Position numbers and translations under genes: made by a program
Shown here: piece by piece, positions 1-7,527 of the stretch
Numbering within the stretch: position 1 is the stretch's first letter
Layout of the letters: every line of letters starts with the position of its first letter
NCBI GenBank assembly: GCA_958346935.1
Contig: CATVTM010000004.1
Location: 1 to 54,928, forward strand
Direction: 5' to 3'
From: an uncultured Collinsella sp.
GTDB lineage: Bacteria; Actinomycetota; Coriobacteriia; Coriobacteriales; Coriobacteriaceae
Length of the DNA stretch: 54,928 nt
The notes under the pieces: model-generated
What the model was told of the DNA's origin: nothing
What the model saw: the letters and a program-made list of their open reading frames with translations, nothing else
Database searches by the model: none

Positions 1-71
1 CCGCCACCGCGCTGGGCATCTCGGAGCCCAGCGTCTACCGCTACCTGCAAAAAGTTCGCAAGGAGGGCTAA
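1..71 (+). CDS. C-terminal end of an HTH protein (partial)
   Basis: The window opens inside a gene. The last 22 codons, in the frame starting at base 3, read ATALGISEPSVYRYLQKV and then RKEG before a TAA at 69-71. The pattern ALGIS.PSVYRYL is a helix-turn-helix of the resolvase or transposase type, in which a short turn precedes the recognition helix. The rest lies outside the window, so no function can be assigned beyond DNA binding. Confidence 0.55.
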   Translation, partial: ATALGISEPSVYRYLQKVRKEG

Positions 72-125
72 ACGTGATCCCTTGGGGACGAAGGGAAACG
101 GATCATTTTTGTCGCATCGCTTGAC

Positions 126-164
126 AAAAGACCCTGCAGCTCGCACGCGCTGCAGGGTCTTTTT
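126..164. terminator. Bidirectional rho-independent terminator
   Basis: A perfect 11-bp stem (GACCCTGCAGC at 130-140 and GCTGCAGGGTC at 149-159) is flanked by AAAA on the left and TTTTT on the right. It lies between the convergent HTH gene and ridA and can end transcription from both sides. A weaker hairpin, TGATCC/GGATCA with TTGGGGAC in its loop, lies just before it at 75-105. Confidence 0.85.
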
Positions 165-193
165 GCATGTCATGTTTAGTTGTTACCAACACC

Positions 194-814
194 TTAGAGA
201 GCGGCGACAACCTCGATCTCGACCAGACCGCCAGCCGGAAGAGCGGCAACCTGGAAAGCGCTGCGCGCGGGGAACGGGGCCTCGAACTTGGAGGCGTAGA
301 TCTCGTTTACGGCAGCGAAGTCGGCAATGTCAGCCAGGTAGACTGTGGTCTTGACGACATCGGCAAAGGTGGCGCCGGCAGCGGTCAGCAGGGCCTCGAC
401 ATTAGCAAGGGACTGCTTAGCCTGGGCCTCGACACCCTCGGGCAGCTTGCCGGTCGCGGGATCGACCAGACCGCCAGCCGGAAGAGCGGCAACCTGGAAA
501 GCGCTGCGCGCGGGGAACGGGGCCTCGAACTTGGAGGCGTAGATCTCGTTTACGGCAGCGAAGTCGGCAATGTCAGCCAGGTAGACTGTGGTCTTGACGA
601 CATCGGCAAAGGTGGCGCCGGCAGCGGTCAGCAGGGCCTCGACATTAGCAAGGGACTGCTTAGCCTGGGCCTCGACACCCTCGGGCAGCTTGCCGGTCGC
701 GGGATCGATGCCCAGCTGGCCGGACAGAAACACCATGTTGCCAGTCTGGATACCGGGGGAATACGGGCCGATGGCTGCGGGTGCGTTATCGGAAGACACG
801 ACGGTCTTGCTCAT
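194..814 (-). CDS. ridA: RidA family protein with an internal 81-residue tandem duplication
   Basis: RidA (YjgF/YER057c/UK114 family) deaminates reactive enamine/imine intermediates such as 2-aminoacrylate. The start at 814 follows an AAGGAG site at 821-826; an upstream extension of the frame has no such site. The N terminus (residues 1-36, with SSDNAPAAIGPYSPG) and the C terminus EIEVVAAL are typical. Family members are about 125 residues; this one is 206 because residues 37-117 are repeated exactly as 118-198. Each copy carries PARSAFQVAALP, the segment with the substrate-binding arginine. Removing one copy gives a normal 125-residue RidA. The extra copy would disturb the trimer fold, so activity is doubtful unless the duplication is an assembly error. 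Confidence 0.93.
   Translation of the reverse strand: MSKTVVSSDNAPAAIGPYSPGIQTGNMVFLSGQLGIDPATGKLPEGVEAQAKQSLANVEALLTAAGATFADVVKTTVYLADIADFAAVNEIYASKFEAPFPARSAFQVAALPAGGLVDPATGKLPEGVEAQAKQSLANVEALLTAAGATFADVVKTTVYLADIADFAAVNEIYASKFEAPFPARSAFQVAALPAGGLVEIEVVAAL
219..708. repeat. Exact 243-bp tandem duplication inside ridA
   Basis: Bases 219-465 recur at 462-708 without a visible difference. The period is 243 bp (81 codons), so the frame is kept. The copies share TCGA at their junctions, as expected from slippage or unequal exchange at a 4-bp microhomology. The lack of divergence points to a very recent event or an assembly artefact. Confidence 0.95.
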
Positions 815-901
815 GTTTTTCTCCTTACAAGTAAAAGGGAACGGGAGCGCGGCGTTCACACCGGGAGGCACAGTTCGGTCTGAACACCGCGCTTGATTGG
901 G

Positions 902-930
902 ATAGTACTCAAGGTTTCCGCGCGATGCAA
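902..930 (-). promoter_or_regulatory. Predicted sigma-70-type promoter of ridA
   Basis: On the minus strand TTGCAT (925-930) and TACTAT (902-907) are separated by 17 bp, close to the -35/-10 consensus. This leaves a leader of roughly 90 bases before the ridA start at 814. Confidence 0.55.
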
Positions 931-1112
931 GATTATTATCACGTTGCGAGAATATTTTATCGCCCAACGGTTTCCCCGGACCGCTGAACGGTTCTCATGT
1001 GAAGCAGCCAGTCCAAGCTGCTGAAGACTTTATCCCGCTTAGAGCACGGGCATCGCCTGCCGCGACGGCACCACTATACTTTTGAGTATCTGAGCATTTT
1101 GAAAGGCAGGAT

Positions 1113-3608
1113 ATGACCGCAACCGCCAGTCGAACCACCAACCGCAGACCCGAGCTTTTGGCGCCCGCCGGAGGGCCCGAGCCCTTTGCCGCCGCGCTCG
1201 CCGCCGGGGCAGACGCCATCTACTGCGGCATGGGCAGCTTCAACGCACGCCGCAAGGCCACCAACTTTACCGACGAGGCCTTTGAGCAGGCCTGCCGCGC
1301 CGCGCATCTGGCCGGCTCGCGCGTCTACGTCACGGTCAACATCGTCATCAAGGAATCCGAGATGAGCGATGCGCTGCAGCTCATCCATCGCTGCTCCACG
1401 CTGGGCGCCGACGCCTTCATCATCCAGGACTGGGGCCTGTTCTTTGAGGTCAAGCGCACGATGCCCGGCATCGAGACGCATATCTCGACCCAGGCGAACA
1501 TCCACGACGACCGCGGAACCCTTTGGTGCCGCGAGCAGGGCGCCGACCGCGTGACCCTCTCGCGCGAGCTTTCCATCGACGAGATTGCCGCCATTCACGA
1601 TGCCGCGCCCGATGTGGACCTTGAGGTCTTTAGCCATGGCGCCATCTGCTTTTGCTACTCTGGCCTGTGTCTGCTTTCGAGCTTTGCCATGGCGGGACGA
1701 TCGGCCAACCGTGGCATGTGCGCCCAGCCCTGCCGCTTGCCCTACGAGCTGATCGACGAGAACGGTCGCTCGCTCTCCCCTGCCGGTCGCGAGCGCGCGC
1801 TGTGCCCGCGTGACACCAACACTTCACAACTTGTTCGCCGCCTGTATGACGCCGGCGCCGCGTCGCTCAAGCTCGAGGGCCGCATGAAGGCGCCCGATTA
1901 CGTGTATTCCATCGTCGACGTGTATCGTCATCAGATTGATGACATGCTGGCCGGAACCACCGTTGCCAAGGACGAGAAAGACGCCCGCCAGCGCCAGCTC
2001 AAGCGCTGCTTTAACCGCGACTTTACGCACGCCTATCAGGACGGCACCTCGGGCGACGAGATGATGAGCTATGAGCGTTCCAACAACCGCGGCCAGATCG
2101 TGGGCACGGTGCTGGGCAGCCGCCCGGCCAACCGCGATGTGCGCGGCCTCAAGCCCGACGACCGCCGTCGCCGCGCCGCCATCGCCCGCATTGAGCTGTT
2201 TGAGCCCGTGGGCAAGGGCGACCTGCTGGAGCTTCGCCACGATAACGAGTTCGACCAGTTCCTGACCACCATTGCCGCCGATGATGCCGCAGCCGGTGAA
2301 GTCATCGAATGTCGCGTACCCCGCAGCATGCCCGAGGGCTGCCGCGTCCGCGTGATTCGCAGTCAGCGTGCCATCGACGCCGCCGGCGCCGCGCTCAAGC
2401 GCGATGTGCTGCGCCGCCGAGCTGTTGATGTGTCCGTCGTGGCGCGTCTGGGCGAGCCGTTTACCGTTACGCTCACCTGCTGCGACGACCCTTCGCTTAC
2501 GGCCACGGCCACGGGCTTTACCGTCGAAGCCGCCAAGACCCGTGCGGTCGAGGCGTCCGATCTGGTTGAGCACGTCGGCCGCATGGGTTCCTCTCCCTTT
2601 GAGGCTGCGAGCTTTGAGGTGGCGCTCGATGAGGGCTGCGGCATGGGCTTCTCCGCCGTGCACAAGGTGCGCGCCGCCGCCTGTAAAGCATTGAAGGAGG
2701 CCATTCTGGCACCGTACGCGGAGCGCGCGAAAACGCTCGAGCTGCCGGCGATTGTCACCAGTGATTCCCGCCCAGCGCCCGAGCACTACCGCGACGAGCC
2801 GCAGATCTGCGCCACCGTCACCTCGCTCGAGGCCGCCGAGGCAGCGCGGGCGGAGGGTGCAACGCGCATCTACATGACCACCGACGCGCTCGATGCGGCC
2901 AAGCTCTCCCCCGCCGATACGTTTGAGCAGGACATCGTACCCGTGCTCGATGAGGTCTGCCGCGCCGTTGACCACGTCCGCGTTGACCCATGGGTTGTTG
3001 CCGGCGCCACGGTCGCTATTGGCAACATCTCTGAGCTTGCCCTGGCCGCCCAGGTTGGCGCCACGGTCGAGATTCGCTCTTGCCTGCCGGTGCACAACAC
3101 GCCCTGCATGGAGGCGCTTGCCGAGCGCGGAGCCGGTGCGTTTTGGCTCTCGCCCGAGATCACGCTCGACGAGATTGTCTCGCTCGGCGCCGCCGCGCCC
3201 GCGGCTCTAGGCATCACCGTCTTTGGCCGCCCGCGCGTCATGACAAGCGAGCATTGCATTCTGCAGGTTGCCAACGGCTGCATCCACGATTGTGCCAACT
3301 GCCGCCTGCGTGCCCGCAAGCTCTCGCTCAAGAATATCGACGGAAAGGTCATGCCCGTCCGCACCGACATCCACGGCCGCTCACGCCTGTACGACGCCTA
3401 CCCCATCGACCTCACACCGCAGGTTCCACAGCTGCTCGACGCCGGCGTGCGCCGTCTTATGGTCGACGGAACCTTGCTCGAGGCCGATGAGATTGGCCGT
3501 GCCGTCGCTCGCGTCCGTCGCGCCGTCGAGGCCGCGCAAGCCGGCCGCAAGCCCGCTGCCCGCCTGCGCGGCGCGACCTCGGGCTGCATGTTTGTGGGAA
3601 TTAGCTAA
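1113..3608 (+). CDS. Peptidase U32 family protein (RlhA-like)
   Basis: The 831-residue protein starts with RRPELLAPAGGPEPFAAAL, the TIM-barrel N terminus of U32 proteins, and carries the family signature around residues 172-192 (EVFSHGAICFCYSGLCLLSS), followed by NRGMCAQPCRLPY. These cysteines are thought to hold an iron-sulfur cluster. A later cysteine group near residue 723 (NGCIHDCANCRLR) gives a second candidate site. The length matches the long U32 members related to E. coli RlhA, which hydroxylates 23S rRNA, while others are annotated as collagenase-like peptidases. Being followed 15 bp later by a pseudouridine synthase favours an RNA-modification role, but this is inference. A TATACT box lies at 1075-1080. 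Confidence 0.9.
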   Translation: MTATASRTTNRRPELLAPAGGPEPFAAALAAGADAIYCGMGSFNARRKATNFTDEAFEQACRAAHLAGSRVYVTVNIVIKESEMSDALQLIHRCSTLGADAFIIQDWGLFFEVKRTMPGIETHISTQANIHDDRGTLWCREQGADRVTLSRELSIDEIAAIHDAAPDVDLEVFSHGAICFCYSGLCLLSSFAMAGRSANRGMCAQPCRLPYELIDENGRSLSPAGRERALCPRDTNTSQLVRRLYDAGAASLKLEGRMKAPDYVYSIVDVYRHQIDDMLAGTTVAKDEKDARQRQLKRCFNRDFTHAYQDGTSGDEMMSYERSNNRGQIVGTVLGSRPANRDVRGLKPDDRRRRAAIARIELFEPVGKGDLLELRHDNEFDQFLTTIAADDAAAGEVIECRVPRSMPEGCRVRVIRSQRAIDAAGAALKRDVLRRRAVDVSVVARLGEPFTVTLTCCDDPSLTATATGFTVEAAKTRAVEASDLVEHVGRMGSSPFEAASFEVALDEGCGMGFSAVHKVRAAACKALKEAILAPYAERAKTLELPAIVTSDSRPAPEHYRDEPQICATVTSLEAAEAARAEGATRIYMTTDALDAAKLSPADTFEQDIVPVLDEVCRAVDHVRVDPWVVAGATVAIGNISELALAAQVGATVEIRSCLPVHNTPCMEALAERGAGAFWLSPEITLDEIVSLGAAAPAALGITVFGRPRVMTSEHCILQVANGCIHDCANCRLRARKLSLKNIDGKVMPVRTDIHGRSRLYDAYPIDLTPQVPQLLDAGVRRLMVDGTLLEADEIGRAVARVRRAVEAAQAGRKPAARLRGATSGCMFVGIS

Positions 3609-3623
3609 CCGAAAGGCTTACAC

Positions 3624-4283
3624 GTGAACGAAGAACCTCAAGTCCTCTACTGCGACGCCTGGCTCATGGCCATCGACAAGCCCGCCGGCATGATCGTCCA
3701 CAGCGACGGCACCGGCGAGCGCACGCTCACCGACTACGCCAGCGACCTGCTGCTGGCGATGGGCGACGGCTTTGCCGCGACCGACATGCAGCCGCTCAAC
3801 CGCTTGGACCGTGACACCACCGGCGTAGTGCTGTTCTCACTCGACAAGCAGACGCAGCCCGCCTTTGACCAGATGATCATCGACCACGCGTTCGAAAAGC
3901 ACTACCTGGCGCTCGCCGAGGGCAAGATCGACTGGAACGAAAAGCTCATCGACAAGCCCATCGCCCGCGACCGTCACGACAGCCGAAAGATGCGCGTCGG
4001 CGCCAGCGGCAAGCCGTCTCAAACGCGCGTGAAGGTGCTCAAGCGCCTTAAGAGCCGCCGCGGCCTGCCCACGCGCTCATATATCGATGTCGAGCTGCTC
4101 ACCGGCCGCAAGCACCAGATCCGCGTGCACCTGGCAAGCGAGCATCATCCCCTGGTTGGCGACGACCTGTACGGAACGCCGCGTCCTTGTGGCCTCATGC
4201 TCCACGCCCACAGCGTGTCCTTTACGCATCCCGTAACCGGCGAGCACATCCACATCGAAGCCCCCTGCCCCTGGGAGCCCTAA
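3624..4283 (+). CDS. RluA family pseudouridine synthase
   Basis: This 219-residue enzyme isomerises uridine to pseudouridine in rRNA or tRNA. The catalytic motif NRLDRDTTGVVLFS near residues 56-69 holds the essential aspartate of HRLDxxTSG; the usual leading histidine is asparagine here. AIDKPAGMIVHSDG (residues 17-30) and TGRKHQIRVHLA (about residues 160-171) are the other family blocks. No S4 RNA-binding domain precedes the catalytic part, so this is a short form. It lies 15 bp after the U32 gene and is probably co-transcribed. The target nucleotide cannot be read from sequence. Confidence 0.92.
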   Translation: MNEEPQVLYCDAWLMAIDKPAGMIVHSDGTGERTLTDYASDLLLAMGDGFAATDMQPLNRLDRDTTGVVLFSLDKQTQPAFDQMIIDHAFEKHYLALAEGKIDWNEKLIDKPIARDRHDSRKMRVGASGKPSQTRVKVLKRLKSRRGLPTRSYIDVELLTGRKHQIRVHLASEHHPLVGDDLYGTPRPCGLMLHAHSVSFTHPVTGEHIHIEAPCPWEP

Positions 4284-4284
4284 A

Positions 4285-4321
4285 CCACCACAATGGGGAC
4301 AGGCACCTTTGTGGTGGTTTT
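4285..4321 (+). repeat. Palindrome with GGGGACAG core, copy 1
   Basis: CCACCACAATGG (4285-4296) and CCTTTGTGGTGG (4306-4317) form a 12-bp stem with one mismatch around GGACAGGCA, followed by TTTT. It starts within a few bases of the rluA-like stop, so it can act as its terminator. An identical copy lies at 4654-4690 and a variant at 53,676. Confidence 0.85.
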
Positions 4322-4351
4322 GCCGCGATGGCTCTGCCAGATTCCCAAACA

Positions 4352-4567
4352 TCTCGATCTGTAACAGCTAAAGCCCATTTTGCGGTCTATCTGTTACAGA
4401 TCGAGACATTCGAATCCCCTCAAGGGAATAATCTCAATCTGTAACAGTAACTCGGCAAAATCAGTCCCAGATGTTACAGATTGAGACAAAGGGACGGCGC
4501 GGTTCGTAAGTATCTCGATCTGTAACACCTAGCCCACTTTTAACGGTCCAGTTGTTACAGACTTAGA
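4352..4567. repeat. Three tandem copies of an inverted repeat (TCTCGATCTGTAACA)
   Basis: Three consecutive units of about 80 bp each contain inverted arms. Unit 1 pairs TCTCGATCTGTAACAG (4352-4367) with its exact complement at 4391-4406. Unit 2 pairs TCTCAATCTGTAACA (4432-4446) with 4472-4486, again exactly, although its arms carry A:T where unit 1 has G:C. Unit 3 (4513-4527 with 4553-4567) has decayed. Centres are 23-26 bp and unrelated between units. The compensating change suggests that pairing matters, or that each unit was copied with its arms matched. No gene is visible here. Confidence 0.9.
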
Positions 4568-4583
4568 CAAACCGGCAGACAAC

Positions 4584-4620
4584 GAAAGCGGCGACGCCCG
4601 TGATGGACGTTGCCGCTTTT
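4584..4620. terminator. Bidirectional terminator between rluA-like and deoR-like genes
   Basis: GAAAGCGGCGACG (4584-4596) and CGTTGCCGCTTTT (4608-4620) form a 12-bp stem with one wobble pair, with A residues on the left and T residues on the right. It serves the convergent genes on both sides. Confidence 0.75.
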
Positions 4621-4653
4621 CTATTGAGAAAACTACTCGGTTTTCGTTACTAA

Positions 4654-4690
4654 CCACCACAATGGGGACAGGCACCTTTGTGGTGGTTTT
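4654..4690 (+). repeat. Palindrome with GGGGACAG core, copy 2
   Basis: The sequence is the same as that at 4285-4321, including the flanking TAA and TTTTG. The two copies are direct repeats 369 bp apart and bracket the hairpin array. It ends about 25 bp beyond the stop of the leftward DeoR gene, so it could also terminate that gene. Confidence 0.85.
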
Positions 4691-4712
4691 GGTCTTAGCC
4701 CGTCCCTTGCTG

Positions 4713-5459
4713 TTAGACCGTGATGACGTTGTCCATTGCCCGGTACTTGGCAGGGACATCGCCTGCGGTAATAATCGTTGCGTCACGGAAGTCCGCGAAC
4801 TTGACGGGCGCCACCATGCCAAATTTACTGGCGTCCGAGATTACGAAGCGCTTGGCCGTATGGCGCATCGAGATACGCTTTACTTGCGCCTCCTCGATAT
4901 CGGGCGCCGTGAAGCCCTGCTCGGCGGCAATGCCGTTAGAGCCCCAAAAGCCACAGTTGAAGTTGTAGCGGTCTAAGGTTGCCAAGGCATCGGGGCCAAC
5001 GAGCGCCTCGGTCTCGGGTTTGAGCTCGCCACCCAGCACCACGGTACGCATGCCGCGCAAAGCAAGGCGTTGAGCATGGAGCACGGAATCGGTCACATAG
5101 GTGACATCTTCAAGGTGTGGAAGATGCTCGATGAGCCTGAGCGTCGTCGAACCCGAGTCGATGTATACAAAGCTCTCGGGCTCCACAAGTGCCGCCGCAC
5201 GGGCGCAGATACGTTCCTTGTCGTCGTTATGGAGATCGCTGCGCTCATTAAGCGTTAGGTCGCGCGTCACGTGCGCGCGCTCAAGGCTCGTCGCCCCACC
5301 GTGCACCTTGGCGATACGGTGTGCGCGATTGAGCGTCTGCAGGTCGCGCCGAATGGTAGACGCCGTCACGCCCAGGGCTTCGGCAAGCTCCGGCACGGTA
5401 ACCGAGCCGGTCTGCTGAACCATCGACACGATCGCGTTGAGCCTATCTTCCGCTAGCAT
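4713..5459 (-). CDS. DeoR family transcriptional regulator
   Basis: The 248-residue protein has an N-terminal winged helix (VTVPELAEALGVTASTIRRD at about residues 20-39) and a DeoRC sensor domain with the phosphosugar-binding pattern VYIDSGSTT and the later GSNGI and ISDASKFG blocks. Such proteins usually repress sugar-use genes and respond to a phosphorylated sugar. It begins 3 bp after the stop of the Gfo/Idh/MocA gene, so the two form an operon and the regulator probably controls it; candidate operators are described upstream of that operon. Confidence 0.93.
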   Translation of the reverse strand: MLAEDRLNAIVSMVQQTGSVTVPELAEALGVTASTIRRDLQTLNRAHRIAKVHGGATSLERAHVTRDLTLNERSDLHNDDKERICARAAALVEPESFVYIDSGSTTLRLIEHLPHLEDVTYVTDSVLHAQRLALRGMRTVVLGGELKPETEALVGPDALATLDRYNFNCGFWGSNGIAAEQGFTAPDIEEAQVKRISMRHTAKRFVISDASKFGMVAPVKFADFRDATIITAGDVPAKYRAMDNVITV

Positions 5460-5462
5460 CGC

Positions 5463-6542
5463 TTACTCCTCCTCGGGGTACACGACTCCCCAGTCGGCGC
5501 GTAGCTTGGTCATCAGCTCCATAACATCAGAAGCATAATCCAGCAGCTCACGCTTAGAGTCGTCGCCGGCAACGGCCTTCTCAAGATCGGCCATCTCATA
5601 GCAAAGGGCGTAAGCCTCGGTGCCGGCGTGGACCTCCTCGCGGTGGCCGTCCGCAGTCCACACGATGGTCGCGTGATCGGCGCGCGGATACTCGTTGACC
5701 TCGATATAGCACTTATCGAAGCTAATAATCGAGCGCTTGGGTTGCTTGGAGTGGAGCGTGAGGCTCACAACACCCAGCTGCTGCTCGGCATTACGGCAGA
5801 CGATGCCGCCCGCAACGTCAACACCGGTCTCACAGGTGTTGCCCAACGAAACGACCTCAATGGGCTGGCTTGCCATAAAGAGACGCATGACGGACAGGGC
5901 ATACACGCCAATGTCGAGCATGGCACCGCCAGCAAGGTTGCGGTTGTAGAAGCGATTGGTCAGATCGCCGTACTCCTTGTAGCTACCAAAGTTGAGCTGG
6001 GCGAGGTTCATGCGGCCGAACTCACCGGCATCCATGCGACGGCGCAGCTCTTGATACAAGGGCATATGAAGCACCGTGGTGGCGTCCATGAGGACGACGT
6101 TGTGCTCGTCGGCGATGGCACGCGCCTCGTCGAGCTCAGCGGAATTGAGGGTAATGGCTTTCTCGCAGAGCACGTGCTTGCCGGCGGCCAGCGCGTCACG
6201 CAGATAGGTGATATGCGTGTTGTGCGGCGTGGTGATATAGACGGCGTCGATGCCCGGATCGACGTAGGGGTCCTCAACCGATTCATAGACCTTCTCGATG
6301 CCATACTGCTCAGCAAAAGCCTGAGCCTTGGACAGCGTACGGTTGGCGACGCCCGCAAGCTTGCGGCCGGCAAGAGCGAGAGACTGGGCCATCTGGTTGG
6401 CGATAACGCCGCACCCGATCACAGCCCAACGAAGCTCGGGAGCCGTAAAGATATCATCGGGGAATGGCTTGTCCTGGACCGAAGCGAACGCTGCTTTTGC
6501 GGCTGCCGCGGAGTCGAGTGGAGCCTGCTTGGAATCTACCAT
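5463..6542 (-). CDS. Gfo/Idh/MocA family NAD(P)-dependent oxidoreductase
   Basis: The 359-residue enzyme has a Rossmann nucleotide site (AVIGCGVIANQMAQSLA near residue 40) and the family motif HVLCEKAI, whose lysine contacts substrate and cofactor. Members oxidise or reduce sugars, inositols and related diols. The start at 6542 was chosen because AGGAGG lies just upstream at 6548-6553; the open frame reaches 6599 without another good site. It is the first gene of a two-gene operon with a DeoR regulator, which suggests a sugar or polyol substrate. The exact substrate is unknown. Confidence 0.9.
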   Translation of the reverse strand: MVDSKQAPLDSAAAAKAAFASVQDKPFPDDIFTAPELRWAVIGCGVIANQMAQSLALAGRKLAGVANRTLSKAQAFAEQYGIEKVYESVEDPYVDPGIDAVYITTPHNTHITYLRDALAAGKHVLCEKAITLNSAELDEARAIADEHNVVLMDATTVLHMPLYQELRRRMDAGEFGRMNLAQLNFGSYKEYGDLTNRFYNRNLAGGAMLDIGVYALSVMRLFMASQPIEVVSLGNTCETGVDVAGGIVCRNAEQQLGVVSLTLHSKQPKRSIISFDKCYIEVNEYPRADHATIVWTADGHREEVHAGTEAYALCYEMADLEKAVAGDDSKRELLDYASDVMELMTKLRADWGVVYPEEE

Positions 6543-6611
6543 ATGTGCCTCCTGTGTCATAGAACGTCTTGCATTTCTGACAGCTCTATATTCGCACAAA
6601 CACGCGCGTCT

Positions 6612-6722
6612 ATGCGCGTTTTTGCGTATCTCACCCCTAAACGGTCATTTTTGCCCCGTAAACGGCGCTTCTATACGCATATTCACGCAATCCCACGCAC
6701 GCAAATACGCACAAATGCGCAT
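6612..6722 (-). promoter_or_regulatory. Candidate operator repeats upstream of the oxidoreductase-deoR operon
   Basis: ATGCGCGTTTTTGCGTAT (6612-6629) and ATACGCACAAATGCGCAT (6705-6722) are inverted copies of one 18-bp site, ATACGCAnnnnnGCGCAT. A weaker partial copy, ATACGCATATTCACGCA, lies at 6674-6690. A TATAGA box on the minus strand at about 6588-6593 puts the first site near -35. Spaced paired sites suit a DeoR-family repressor that loops DNA. Confidence 0.5.
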
Positions 6723-6819
6723 TGGTCATTGCTCAGAGACAGGTGCTTATGCTTAGAACTCAAAAGACAGGATGATCCGCTTAGCCTCGTCACTCATGGC
6801 GCGCTGCAGCTCTAAGGAT

Positions 6820-6879
6820 CGTCCCAAACTGCGGACAGAAAAGGAACGTTCCAAACTGCAGACAGAAAAAGAACGTCCC
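6820..6879. repeat. 27-bp tandem repeat
   Basis: A 27-bp unit starting CGTCCCAAACTGCGGACAG at 6820 is repeated from 6847 with three changes, and a third copy starts at 6874 (CGTCCCC). It lies in noncoding DNA next to the IS200-like remnant. No function is apparent. Confidence 0.8.
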
Positions 6880-6900
6880 CAGGCGCCGGCATTTCAAGAG

Positions 6901-6929
6901 CACTCATTTAAGTCTGTCCCCAATGAGTG
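6901..6929 (-). repeat. Small palindrome with GGGGACAG core
   Basis: CACTCATT (6901-6908) pairs with AATGAGTG (6922-6929). Read on the minus strand, the 5' arm runs directly into GGGGACAG. The core matches the palindromes at 4285, 4654 and 53,676 although the stem sequence is unrelated. Confidence 0.65.
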
Positions 6930-7030
6930 GGAGTAATCAGAGACCCTTTGCGAGGGAGGCCGGACGTGGCCTTCCTCGTTTTTATTCATGGACTTTAGTC
7001 CGTGCCGCGCGGCACGCGCGGCATAGAAAG

Positions 7031-7190
7031 CCACCCGCTCAGCGGGTGGAGGCCAATTTCCGCTACGCGACAAAAACCTTCCCCCTAGCATGAGGATTGT
7101 TCAGGTCATCATACTAGGGGGAAGGTGATTGCTGTGGCCCAGAAAGCCAACAGCCTCGCGCACACGAAATGGCTGTGCAAGTACTGCATC
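7031..7190 (+). mobile_element. IS200/IS605-like left end with truncated tnpA
   Basis: A GTG at 7134 opens a frame reading VAQKANSLAHTKWLCKY, the characteristic N terminus of IS200-type Y1 transposases, and similarity stops abruptly after 17 codons at about 7184. Just upstream are two perfect hairpins: CCACCCGC/GCGGGTGG (7031-7049), typical of the imperfect end hairpins these elements use for single-strand cutting, and ACCTTCCCCCTAG/CTAGGGGGAAGGT (7076-7126), which can hide the tnpA ribosome site. The catalytic HUH and tyrosine region is absent, so the element cannot move by itself. Confidence 0.75.
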
Positions 7191-7411
7191 GCACCGAGGT
7201 CAAGCTCATCGCCGCCATCGTCGAGAAGCACCCCAAGGTGCGCTTTGCCGCGAGCCGCACCTCGGCCCACGCCGACCTCTACGACCGCATGGAGCAGGCC
7301 CTGTGCGAGCGCGTGGCCAACGCGGTGGAGGTCGTCCGCTCCGACATCAGCCCCGCGCTTCTTGTCCACACCGGTCCAAACCTCGTGGGTGTGGCGGTCC
7401 AGGGACTCTAG
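7190..7411 (+). pseudogene. DegV-like C-terminal fragment fused to the IS remnant
   Basis: Directly after the broken tnpA, another frame reads TEVKLIAAIVEKHPKVRF and continues to SDISPALLVHTGPNLVGVAV before a TAG at 7409-7411. The ending resembles the last strand and loop of DegV-family fatty-acid-binding proteins (GPVIGxHTGPG). Only about 73 codons remain and no start or ribosome site belongs to them. The structure suggests a deletion joining an IS left end to the 3' end of a degV-like gene. The family call rests on a short motif and is tentative. Confidence 0.5.
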
Positions 7412-7445
7412 CGGAGGCGGGGCGTCCTGCCCCAAAAACAAATGC

Positions 7446-7495
7446 AAAAGACGAGCACTTCTTGCCGCTCAATTGGCAAGAAGCGCTCGTCTTTT
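7446..7495. terminator. Terminator of the PTS-GH172-ROK operon
   Basis: AAAAGACGAGC (7446-7456) pairs with GCTCGTCTTTT (7485-7495), and inside this TTCTTGCC pairs with GGCAAGAA. The long stem with A and T tracts on either side can terminate the leftward sugar operon. Confidence 0.85.
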
Positions 7496-7527
7496 CTTAA
7501 CGCGTTGTATGGCGGAGAGAGCGCAAG

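Noticed and set aside
815..967. N-terminal extension of RidA
   Set aside because: The AAGGAG site and the family N terminus fix the start at 814; the extension also covers the predicted promoter.
4352..4567. CRISPR array
   Set aside because: Three units only, each with internal inverted arms separated by unrelated centres and no cas genes; the layout is tandem hairpins, not repeat-spacer.
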